This document shows, piece by piece, positions 23,382-36,700 of a DNA stretch of 64,000 bases (the stretch's first letter is position 1; each line of letters begins with the position of its first letter). The notes under the pieces are model-generated. The model was given only the letters and a program-made list of their open reading frames with translations, was not told the DNA's origin and did no database searches. Origin of the DNA: Nymphaea colorata. Its lineage: Eukaryota > Streptophyta > Magnoliopsida > Nymphaeales > Nymphaeaceae. The DNA lies in NCBI RefSeq assembly GCF_008831285.2, contig NC_045151.1:1111544-1175543 (forward strand), read 5' to 3'. The translations under genes were made by a program, and so were the position numbers.

Positions 23382-26300
23382 TCATAACGCCTCCCAAATT
23401 TGGTAGTCTTTGCCCTGAAGACTCAAAATCCAATTCTTGGAGCCCCTTGGGGGCTCATGGTAACCTGGTCCAATTTTCATCACAACTTTGTCATCAATTG
23501 TAGCTGCATACACGTCCCTTTCTGCTCTGTTTATTTGAACCTGTGGCATGAAAATTAACGCAAACAAGTTAAGAAACAGCATATTATTGTGCTGCTAAAT
23601 TAAGTGGTGCTCATCGCTAGGTGGACTACTCACAGTACTCCGGCAATGGATCTGAGCACGGTTCCGCAATGATATGAGAGCTGCAATTTCTCCCCTTAGG
23701 TGTGAAAAAACGTGATCATAGAACACTGCCGGTGTGCCTGGATGTGTCAGAATGTACGCATATCCTTGCATTTCTTTCCCAGCAGGGAACCTCCAATGCC
23801 CCTTCACATATGAAAAAGTAACATTCGTGAGCAGTTACCATGACCGCAAATGGGTATATAGGACAAAGGGCTCTTTTCATGAAGGAAAAAAAAGAAAAGG
23901 TGAAATAATTGCCGTTGCCGTATCAGAGCCACCGGTAGAAAACCAAATTTCCATAATCTAAAATTCGTGAGCAATCTCATAATCAAGTCCCCATCAAGCA
24001 AGATGCACAAAGATGTAACAATGATAGAACTAGGTTGTGTTAAAAACCTGTGTGGAGCCAGTGTCATGGTTCTCAATAAATGTGACTGCACGTGACGGCC
24101 ACCAGCCAACAACTCCCGCAGGCTTCCCCTTCTGATCACATAACCGCCAATACTCACATTTGTCCAGAACCTGAGCAGACAAAAAGAAAGCATCTTACAT
24201 CGCCTGATAACGTGAAAAAATGAGGTCCTGCATTTCCAAGTGGAGAAGCATGCACAGTGACAAAAAGCTTGACTAAGGTGGTCTATGTGCTTAGTTTTCG
24301 CGGAATTTGCAACCATATAATAAACAGGAACAGTTGATGACCCTTATTTATATGCATATACAAAATAATGACCAAAGAACTATAACATTGTACTTTCTAT
24401 GACCGAAATTTCAAGACCAAGGGGTGTCTGCTCATGTGTGTGCATGTGCGTGAAAAAGAGAGGGGAACAGATTGTTCAAAGTTCCTTCTCTGATACAGTA
24501 ATGCAATTAGCAAGAGATGCTATCAATAAAACCATACTACATCAAAACCGTTTTCTCTTATAATTCTGATGTCCAGAGTGGCCCAAAAGAACCAGACCTA
24601 CTATTAGAATAATATACAACTTCATGGAAACATAAGAAACACTACTGGGGTCCACAAAGACATTAGAAGACAATAGGTTATTAGAATGTATACACCAGAG
24701 AGAACATAACAATCTGATTTATGTGACTAGAAATAGAATCATACAAAACCCATAATGGACAATTAGAACGTATATAAATAGTTCATTTAAGCTGGCAACA
24801 CATTTAGAGCCTTGCTGCTTAGGAAGCCATATGAATCATGATCCTTCTAAGAATTGTATCTTAGTTTGACATATGGTACCGAACCCTAAAGCAGATTAGA
24901 GTTCGTGCTTCCGCATGTCCTTCAGTGTATCACTTTCCCTTTTCCACAAACATTCAACTACTACACAAGCCTAGTTCTTAGGGGCAGATCAGCATCTTGC
25001 TTTTCTTGGTCTATTTAGCCTTCCAAAACATTAAAAAACATGGAGATTTCTACCTACGTGATTGTTCAAACTTCAAATAATTTATAGTTTTCTAAGCCAA
25101 CCTTCCTAAACTTCTTTTGGGATCCTTACTAACCAACTACTCCCATCTAGGCACCAAATAGAGCATTTTTTGGGGATTGAACTCTTGAGGGTGTCCAGTC
25201 TTTTGACTAGTACATGCATGCCATTGTGTGTACATGTGTGTGTGTGTGTAAGAGAGAGAGAGAGAAGGCTTGATCAAACATCCAAAACATCTCTGTTTAA
25301 AGATAGGATGCTCCAGAATTTGCATACTCCCGACTAGGCCAGCCGGTTCTTTCATGTATAAAAGAAACAATTTTTAAAATAACTAAACCAAATGGACATA
25401 GAAATTATCAGTTTTAGGTTTATCTGGAAAGAAGATCAGTGCCACGTACTAACCTTCAACAATTTTTGCACCTAAATATAGATCTGATGGTTGGAAAAAT
25501 GGGAAATTTCAATGTAAGGAGAAAAATAATCAGATGAACAGGATATTCTAGCACAAAAACTCAAAGCGCAGAAAAAAAGAAGTCCCTATATGAACTTACA
25601 GAATGAAGAATCCCCTTAGTAGTGACATCAAATGCTCCAGCAGTTCCATTTGTTGCATTAATCCAGTCAACGATGCGTTGCCTATGTGCGTCTTGATTGT
25701 GATCCATGTTACCATATGTATAACAGAGGGAATCCCAATACTCTCCAACAGCAAAATATGGCTCACTTGCGTTCATATAATCCTTGACATATCCTCCCCA
25801 GAAGCCCCTAACAAAGTCCAACCTCCATCCATCATATCCTATTTCTTTCCTGCATAAAGTGCAATTGTTATAGGCTTATCTCTATGCACACGCACATGAG
25901 ATTGTCAACAAAGTCAAATACATTCATAAACAACACAGGTTACAGACATGCATAAGTGAAAAGGAAAAGGATTATTCACTGATTCAAAATAATAAAGAAA
26001 ATTTAAAAAACAAAAAACAAAAAATTGACTTTGCCAAAGATGACACAGTCCAAGAAATGCATAGGCTTTGATCATATCCAAGGCATCTGTACAAAGTGTA
26101 TAGGAATGTCCATACGTATGTTCTATAGCAACTTAGTCCCCTCCTTTTTTATTGGGACAAAAAGGATGTAAATGCTTAATGTTTTATGGCATAAATAAAG
26201 AATTTGGATTATCTCAGCGATCTTCCTTTAATACACCATATGTAGTCACATTGTTAATATGCATTTCAAAATGGATGGTTTCCATTTTATGTCGTTCTCA

Positions 26301-29300
26301 AAGGATAATTCTATCTAAGAACCTATAAAGTGGTAGCAAATTCTGCAAAAACTATATTCTCAGGTCGCCTAGAGATTTTCTTCATCTAGGAGTGGCATAA
26401 TCAAACACTGATGATTTCTTATGTAAAGGCTATTTCCCCTGCCCTAACTAACAAACTGCAAATGCTATAAGATATCAAAGCACCTAAAAGTAACACGTAG
26501 AGCTAGTGTTTCCTTCCCTCCTCTAGGCCATGTTTCTCAAAAAGATTATCTATTTCTTTCCTCCATATGATGTCATGTTCATTGATCTGCTCCTGTATTG
26601 AGTTTAGTTCCTATAATGTAATGACTAAGAAATAGTTGAACCCTTGAACAGATGCACATAGAACTTAATCAAGTTACCAGCTAAGTAGACTGCTACAGCT
26701 GTCAATAGCTTATTAGATGAGTCCATCAACAGAATTATAAAAAGCTTACAAACTCATCTAAAATCTTATAACTTATAAGCAAAGGCCACAATCAACAGTT
26801 TGGCATTGCCAATATCCAGCGTCATGAGACCTTGAGCCAAGCAACCAGACTAACAAAAAGTCCTACTTTAATTGTTGTCTTAACCGTTCAGAACCAAAAC
26901 TGAAGTAACTTGGTTTGGAGAGTGCACTGAAAATAGTGAAGACTGAAGAGGTATAAACATAGTTTCCCCGAGATTGACAGATTCCATGAGCAGGTTCTCG
27001 CAGTTCCAAAAAGCCCCATGGATAGGAGTCTGAGAAAGGCAACCATATAGCATCATCAGGTTTCAAGTTAGTGCACACTATCTTCTTCCAAACTTATGCT
27101 ACCAGTATACCTCCCTCATGCTGTGATACTTTTTTATGCTACATGACTCCTTCCAAGCACCACTTGATCATGCGTCAAGTCTGCTAGTATTGATGTTTCT
27201 TGCTTGCTATATTGGAAAGTATGATAGACTATATCCTAAAGCTCATGTCCTGTATCACCGTATGTAAATATGCTTCAGCATTCAACAGAATGCCTTGTAG
27301 TATGTGGCCCATGACTGTGTCTATAAACTGCAGCACATGTATGACACATGACATGTTACCCACAGTAACCGAGTCTGACTAGTTATTCATTAAAAAATAA
27401 TGTTGCCAGGTATCATAATAAGTTGCAAAAGTGTTCCTACTGTCATAGTTCACATTCATTACCGCTAGAAAACTAATTTGATGAAAAGAAACCAAAACAC
27501 ATTATAAACCATGCACTGATAGCAGTAGGATTTGATGTATGAATATACACTAGCAGACCTTAACCAACAGAGCCATTCTTTTATATCGTTCCTCACAAAC
27601 TCCTGTGAATGGTCAATATTTGGGGCTGCATGAAAATTATCACCACTGCTTTTGTTACCCCTCCCCTGCAAATTATAACATTGTAAGAATACCGTTATTG
27701 AAAGAAAACAAAAAACTTCCAGAAACAAATAAAATGGATGTGAAAATTTGCGGCAAAGTAAAAATAGGGTCCCATGTTTTTCAAACTTGATCATCATTGC
27801 GTAACATTCTAATTCAATAATGTGAGAAAAATTTATTTTTCATCACAAATGAATAGTTACAACATTTAACTCGAGATTACATCCAACTCAGTGATTAGCC
27901 CAAGGTCTTCAAGTAGAAGCAGCCAACAGTTCGATACTTAGAGCATCCGTTGGCATAATGAGGCAAAAGTCTATGCCTTGTTCGTCCATTGTAGTAGAAT
28001 ATATTTGAATACATACATACATTTTGTGTGTGTATGTGTTTGCTTTAATCATTTTCAATATATGCTTCAATGATCTTATTTCTCTCATGTAGAAGGTTTG
28101 GAGGTTTTCTTTGTTCATTCGCAAGACATGATCCAATGTTCTGTTCTCCTTTCTTTTCAGAATAGGCAAAAATTATAACAGATCTCCAAGATTTTTGGGA
28201 GTTCAACAATTCCTTGCCTTTCCTGCAAGAAGGTACATTTCTGCTCTTTGAATCTGCTCTTTGAATTGGCCCTACAGAAGGATGTTCAAATGAGAGCATA
28301 ATCTCATCCAAAAGCCACTCGACCAGGTGCGTTACAGATTGTGCAGCAGCGGGTGACAGTTCTTGGGGGACTCAGAGCAGACATCAAGTGTGCCGGATTG
28401 TCCAATTGGCAACAGAATGTGCACCCAGGGCCAGGGACCAGGGGAACCTGGCTGCTTCTTGAAGTTTAAAAATAACCTCAACAGGCTCCTCAAATATTTG
28501 AAAAAATAATAATGCCCTCTACATCTGGTTCCACCTGTTTGAGCATCTACCTGCTCCCACTCATGCAGTAACTATCTCTTCAAATAACATTAACCACCTC
28601 ATTGCTACCTTTATCTATTCATGTTAAATCAGAGTTATAATATTTAAAATAAGATATTTTCAGAGGGCACCAAAGAGAATTTTATACATCAAAGTTGTTT
28701 AATAGCAGCTGTGAGTGTTCTCATAAGTTTCAGACTTACAAGCTAAAAATGAGTATCCAAATCATAATAAATGAGAAACTGCCTGGCAATATTACTACCT
28801 GCTCTGGCAGTATGATTGTCAGTTTATGACACAGCATTCAATAGCATTGCAACTCCATGATTGGATGTTATAATTTTTCAGAATTTCCTGCAACTTTGCA
28901 TTCATGCACATGCACATACCTATAAGGATCACTTAGACATGCACAAAAGCACATACCTATAAGGATCACTTAGACATGCACAAAAGCACATACCTACTGG
29001 AAGGGCACTTGATCTTAGTTTAACTAGCATTTGAAACATCTGATTTGTAAATTGAACGCCATACATAATAAGGTAGTATCATATTCAAAGATGCAACTGC
29101 TCATGTAATAGAACATGTAATTTAAGAATTTTCCTAAGAATGCACCAAGACATAAATCGTTGATTCTCCAATAACACAGTCATAATACAAGACAAAAAAA
29201 GTTCATAGTTAACCACAAAAGGACACGATGCAGCCACTAAAGAAATCAATATAGTTAATCTTCATTAGCTCAGCCCCAGTTCATACTTCACAAAGTAGTA

Positions 29301-32300
29301 TGAAGTTTAAAATGAGAAGCCTCCTTAAGTTTGATTTAATACCTGGAAATGTGGATCATCAGCTACGATAGCTCGAGCATCCCAAGCTAGTTTACCACCA
29401 AAGACATTCCAGATGCCATTTTGGTTCTGAGAATGTGCACACCGATGATTTAAGACAACATCACCCAGAACTTTAATCCCCACATCATGGAACCTTGCAA
29501 CAAGGCTTTTTAATTCCTCCATAGTTCCATACCTGAAATATATACCCTCCATGTCATATAAGCAAAGGGGAAAGAGAGATGAGATGCACCATGAGGCAGT
29601 CAAAGTTTGCATGTAGTCATGAAAATGCAAGCATAGCCATTATGTATCTTAAAGAAGATCCATATCAAAAGTCATAGGCTGTTATCTGAAGTAAAATCTT
29701 GAGGAATAGAAAGGGTATACGAAAAAAAAATAATGATCAACAAAAATAAGTTAATGGTCATGGAAAAGTTAATGGTCATGGAACATAGGTTACATCTAAT
29801 TGGATCATGAAATAAATAAACGAATGAATTCTGGGTTTACCCAGTTACAGTAAGAGCATGACACAGTTACTACAGCCATACAGCAATCTGGAACATCATC
29901 ATAGAATTCAACACGGATTTCAAATTCTTAATAGAGATGAAGCTTCTTATATAGAATGATGTGATCCATATTGGTACTAGAGAAAAAAATGTATAAGAGT
30001 ATCAAAAATTTAAACAGACCTAAATTATAAAGAAGAATGACAAGCAGTAACAGAAAAATGTTACTATTCTAAGTTACTTAAATTAGCTGAAAGAAATCAT
30101 AAGCTAACCATAAGTTAGATACAGTCATATAAACCTGCAGTTAAAGGGGCATATTGTAAAGATATATGTGTGCATGCCTATGATGTATATGTGTGTCTAT
30201 ATCACTATATATGTGTGTGTGTGTGTGTGCACAGATACGTATACAAGTATGTACATGTGGATGTATATTATAATGGCATTAACACGCAGAACACATATAC
30301 ACAGACAAATATATAGTGATGAAAATATTTCTTTCTTTGTCTCTTTTATTTTGGTTTTTGTTCTTTTTTATGTAATAAATGTAATGCACAAATTCTAAAA
30401 ATTGGGAATGTACCACGGCTAGATGACTACCATTGAGCACTCTCAACTGCTAGAGCAGTTCCATTTGTTGCACCATAAGGGCCTTCTTGACCTTCTAATT
30501 ATGCATTTAGGATATAATAAAGCATTTTTATTATTTTTTTATGTTCCATTATATCCCTTTTCACCTAATTGTAGTTGAGTGTACTTGTTAAATCAAGTGA
30601 GTAATTATATCATGTAAGTGTTAATAATGGAAGCTTCTGATTTGCACTAAGAAAAGATAAAATGGTCTTACATGTTGCAACTAAAATTTTGACCCAGTTC
30701 ATTGTCCACCATGGCACATGCAGCAATAAGAAAGAATATTCTATAAGACAAAGTACTTAAAAAATGTTTTCTCAAAAATAGAAACCGTCAAACTTTTGAA
30801 CGTCTTCTCATTACATTGACCATGATGGTGATTAATTGCACGCACTGAATTGATTCACAAGGTACCTTTCCTGCAAGTTTGAAGATTTATCACAGCGAAG
30901 AATGCACCACCAAAACAAACATTTCACTAATTAAGATTACATTCCCCAAAAAAAATTAACCACGGGTTGGAATTAAATAATGTTGATGGATTTTGAAACC
31001 TACTGATGAAATTCATACCTTGAGTTCAAGTTGTATAAATCCTTCGGCATGTATCCTTCAGGTGAAACAGACTCTGTTGGGGGAGGCAACCAGACTACTG
31101 TGAAACCAAGTGAAGCCAGTTCTGCAGCTTTATCATGCATCTCAAGATACCATTTTCCAGATTTATTAGATTCCCAGTTGAAACCCTGGCAAAGTATTTC
31201 ATAACCTGTCCCAGTTCCAGAGGATACTGCTACTTCCTTTGAAGCCTCGACTTCAGCTATGGTCTCCTCTGAAAATGTGGGACGAGAACTTCTGAAAATA
31301 CTGTACGCTTCAGCAGCAAGCTTCTCAATTTCCTGAAGGATGCTTTCATGTGCTTCTTTGCTCTTGGTATTTATGCTCCTTTCAGCAGAGATATCACTAA
31401 CCAAGTTCCTAATTTCATTAATAATTTCATTTGTATATTGTACATCAGTGGCTCCTTCATCTTCGTTTTCAGATGTCCCAAGGACAGTCCCATCTGTGAA
31501 AGATGATTCATCTTTACTTAGTGCTCCATCAGTTATTGCTAAATCAGACTCCCCAGTTGTCACAAATTTTTCATTTTCAGCTTCTTCCAAAATCTCTTCC
31601 ATCAGGGTTGATAGACTCGATTGACTTTGAAGGGGAATATAGAAATCATTCCCCATGTTATTCACCCAAGTGTATTCATTAACTTTTAAGACAAATAATA
31701 ATCCTGAAAGCTTCCTATCCAGAGAAAACAAGCCCCAGCTGCCACTTCCATCTTCTTTTGGCTGTACAAGGAAATGGACCATGAGAATTACCAACATTTA
31801 AAATAATGAGAACCCTATAACTTGTTGAGAATGCTGCAAAATTATATTTCACAGTATGGAATTGGCAAAAACACAATTAAAGTTGTTCAAACTTGTGGTA
31901 TGAACAACATGTGCAAAAGTAAATTAGCATATTTTTTTACCATAGATATCAGAACAAGCTAAGTCACATGGGTACTTCAGTAAGGTCCATGTACCCGTGT
32001 CACTGTACCCATACCCAAAGTGGGTATTTGGACACACTTGGTGCTTTTTAGATCAAAACTGCTTAATTTTATTTGATTTAATTTTTTCCAACTCAATTTT
32101 CACTTTGTTTCTAGAGTTATTGTTCATTATGTCATGTTTTTGTTTATATCACTTATGTTGCTTTCGTTATGATTTTTTGTGTTATTTTGCAAGATATGTT
32201 GGCAACACACAGCTGTGGGTTAGCAAATTTCATTCAGTACCTGCAGTACAGTCCTAAGTTCCCAGATTGAAAACTAGCGAAAAGTGACATGTGATGGATC

Positions 32301-33736
32301 TAACGATTCCAGAAGCAATCTAGGGCAATTTATGAGATGCATCATACGGCCTAATGCAAAATTATAAAAAAATGGAATATGAAAACCAAAAAATAAAGAT
32401 ACACTATGTTCATAAGCTTACAGTAAGAAATCTCAAATCGTTTTGTTTAGGGAATGTATATTTATGAAAGAATTGGAAGCTTATAGATATGTGGAAAACA
32501 AAATGTTTAGTATTCAAGTAGGAGCTGCATGAAACTATCTTCTATTCCATAAATATCCATCTGTTGGGACTCAGGACTTCTGATAAACATTAGCTGACCA
32601 ATAGTTGTGTAATCAAGGTGAACCTGTAAATTGAGTGACAGGATACAGCTGTCTTTATATTTTGCAAGGAATGATCTGTCTAACTATTCTCAATTATTCT
32701 GATGTGATTGAGTTGTTTTCTTTACTTCAGGTTCTTTCCTACCCTGCATCCTTCCTGATCATACGGTGATTGTGGTTGCTCTAACTCATATGACCATCTA
32801 AGGTGCACACCTATGACCAGCTCTCAAAGAGCAACCTTGGATACAAACCCCCGTATGCCCCTGTGCACCAACAATGTCAAAAAGAGATTATGCATGTTGC
32901 CTCTACAACATAACAAAGCACCATCCTGCATGCAGTTCTAAACACTAACTAATCCAAACTTTCCAAGAAAATACATCAGTAAACCCCTAAGATTTACTAT
33001 ATCTATTGGACGAGCAGCTTGTATCCTAAGTCAACTTTAAAGATTTCTATGAAAGGCTTTTAAGTTTACTATCAGAAAGTTCTACTAAATTTCACAATTA
33101 TTTTCACCTAACGGAGACAACTGTCCAGAAGCATGCGATCAAAGGAACACGGGGAGTTACATATGTATTGACTACTGATGTCCTTTCCAGTAAAATTTGA
33201 AGTTAACACCATCAGAAAAAGAATCTAGGTATTTACTCTAGTATTGCCTCTGTATGTGTATGAGTACACACATGTATACAAACACAAACATATGCGCGCC
33301 TGTGTGTTACCAATTATATTGTTCTAGAAACTTCTCAAGAATAATTTCCTTCAAAGAATTTTAATTTTGTTTCTCTTCACAAATCATCGGGAACTCAAAA
33401 ATTTATACGTAACAATACAGAGAAGATATAGAATTCTAAGTTTTCTGATATCTTTTCTTATAAAAGTGTCAAGAAATATTGAAAAAACTTGATAATTATA
33501 AAAGAAACAAAAGATGGAAAAAAATACACTTACAACATAGAAAATATCAAGATATTATCACCATATGTATTAATCTTATTTTTCCAAGCTGAAAATATTG
33601 TGATATTATACAGATATTATCTTTCACATGTACTTTGACAATAAAAATAAATTCTCAAAATGTCATTCATATTAGGGGTAAATAGTTGATACAATCTAAA
33701 TTCTAAAGAATGTGTGTGTGTGTGTGTGTCTATATA

Positions 33737-33767
<31 letters not shown>

Positions 33768-36700
33768 TTCTTTAGAATTTAGATTGTATCAACTATTTAA
33801 TTGTGTCTACTATGTCAAACAACTCAAAGCTATTAGATAGGGAAGGATTGGTGGCTAGGATGTCTCCAGCAAAGAAAATCAACAGGTCAAGTATGCCTAT
33901 TGAAGAACAAAGTACCCTGAAAAACAAAAGAAAAATCCATTTCTAGTGAAGATGTTTTTAACTGCATGTCTCCCATCTAACAGTTCAAAGTTGGTCGATA
34001 CAATTGGCACCATTAAATAAGAACATGACCTAGTACATCAGGCACAAGAACTGTAAACTCTTATGGAGCAACCTGAAGAGTAAATATGAAAATGTGTATG
34101 AAAAGACTGGTAACACGAACTTGGAGACACAAGACATCTGAAAACTTCATCGCCATGGATAGGGATGTTCAACAAGTCAAGCCAACTTGAACTCGCTCAG
34201 CTAAGTTAAACTCAAGCCCGACTTGCTTAATAAATGAGTTGAGTCAAGTTAAAAAATACACTCACTAAAATAAACGAGTTGAGCTCGAGCTAAGCAGGCT
34301 AAAATCATTTATGCTCTATTAAACTTATGGAAAGAAAATATATAAAATGTGTCATACAATATATCACAAAAACAAATAGCCATAATGGAATTCCTTGAGG
34401 CTAGCAAGCATCAAGCTGAGCCTTCGAACTGATCGTTTTCTTTCAAGTTACAAAATAATTTTTTTAATGAACAACTCAAACAACTCGGCTGAGCTCAAGC
34501 CAGACGTAGGCTTGATTTTAACAAAGTGGAGTTTAAGCTTCTTACCATAGTCACAAATAACGTTTCGAAATTTTAAAAGGTGAGGTTTTTCTTGGTTATA
34601 TAATACGGCAAGCTTGAAAAAAATGAGAAAAATATGGTAAATTTTTAAAAATTTTAAAAAAATAAAAATGAGGAAAAATAAAATAAGTGAGAAACTAATA
34701 ACACAAACATCAAAAGATAAGTAGATTTGCGACAAATAAAAAATAGAAAATGAAAAAAAAAAACTGTTTGTCATTAAAAAAATGAAAAAAGTGAAAAAAG
34801 CTGTTTTTCCGTTTTTAACGTTTTTTTCAAAAAAACGCATTTTTTAGTTTTAAACTGCAATTTAATTTATCACATTTTTTTTTGCGTTTTTTGTAACTAT
34901 GCTTCTTACACTCGACCTGAGCCAAGCAAGAGTAGCCCTTTGGCACTGGAGCCGAGTTCAAGCTGGCCCAGCTTGGCTTGAACTTGGCTCGTGAACAGCC
35001 CTAGCCATGGATCATATATTATGAAAATGAATCGAAGTGTAAAACTACAACCATTTTTCACAAGCCCAAACTCGCATCCTTATGGCTTCACCTAATCGAA
35101 GCTTGGATTGACGAAAACTTGCTCAATTCCTTTAGAGGATTTAAAGAAAAGTACCAGTGGAGCAAGAATATGAATATACTGACCTGTAAAAAAGTTCGGA
35201 GTGCTTTTTTACGGAAAATATGTGTCTTTGGAGGATGAGGACCACTTGGGATTTCCCATCTTTTCTTGTCATCTTTGCAAACACCCCAGTGAACAATGAT
35301 ATCACCAGAAAGATCGGTATCAAAAAACACAAGATGTTTTTTCATCTCTTTGCTCTCTTGAACGGAAATGCTCAAAAAACCATCAACTATCGTTTCTTTT
35401 AAAATGGGGTACTCCTCATAGATTCCATCATTTTGCTTCATCTTCTTCTCCCCTTGACCTTTTGATTGAGACCCCTTTGTTTTGAGCAGCATGTTAGACA
35501 TTTGGTCCAAAACTGCAAGCAACGTAGTAGAAGCTCAGAGAAAAGAACCAGGATCATGTGTCAACCATGTCATTTTGTCAGAAACATGAAGACAAAGAAA
35601 GAATGGAAAGAATGAGTTTCTTCAATCATACAAGGAAAAATCTGATCTCTTTGATACATTCTCATTTTTTTCAGAAGAAATATTTTTTTAATATAGTTTA
35701 AATTTTCTCCAGTTTCTTTCAATATTTTGCTAACTATTTGGAATTGTTATCAATGTTTACGAAAGAAAATAATAGAAAACTCAAATTTTCATAGTTTTAT
35801 TTATCATTGTTGTCAATTGTCATATTTTGTTGCCTTTTGAATTTTTGACACTTCCCTAACAAAAACAAAATTTCTAATTGATATCTGAGAAAAATGTTGT
35901 CAATAAAAACCCAAAAACAATATTTTGACCTATGTTGCTTAAACTTTAAAGTGTTAGGCAGAGTCTAGGTGATGAGTATAGCTTAGAATCTAGGCGCACC
36001 TAGGCTAGACGAGGTGCTTTAAGGCGATACCCCCAAAAAAAGGAAAAACATAGAAACTGACAAAATGCAACACTAAATGTTGTTCTACACAGTCACATAA
36101 CATAAAATTTGTTGAAATAATATAGAGTTTTTCAAACAACTACAGACACAGTCACTAGACTAAGTGTATTAAGTGGTACCCTTCAGAAAAAAGCAAACAA
36201 AAAAAAAACAATATTAATTGCTAAAATTAACAATGGCATTATGGCACTGAATTTTTCAATGAAAAGCCTATAACTATCAACTTGTAACAAATAAACCAAT
36301 TAAAAAAATCAAAAGTTTGAAAGATCAAACTTAATGAGTTCCAAAATTAAAAATTTACAAGTTATAAATCATAAAGAAAAAAAACTTCCAAGTAAATATC
36401 AGTGGGTCTCAATTTTCCAGTCTTCCAGAGCATGCAAAATATTTTCATTTCCTAAATGCCAAAGCTAAAACCATAATTGTGATTTTAAAAACTAAAATAC
36501 TAAAACACTAAAAAATTAATCTAACTGAGAAAAGGAATACAAATCCCCAAATACAATCATACATCTAATTAAGAAAAGGAATACAAATCCCAAATATAAT
36601 CATAGCTTTCATAAAAATTACTTTATATTATAAATCTAATAAGCAAGAGAAAGATTAAGAAGATAATACATACATACATACATATATACATGCATCTGTC

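Noticed and set aside
28912-28994. CRISPR-like array
   Set aside because: Adjacent identical 37-base units without spacers, inside a plant intron; a simple tandem repeat.
34448-34840. 130-codon minus-strand frame
   Set aside because: Phe/Leu/Ile-rich reading of AT-rich DNA inside a non-autonomous hAT element; no protein motif.
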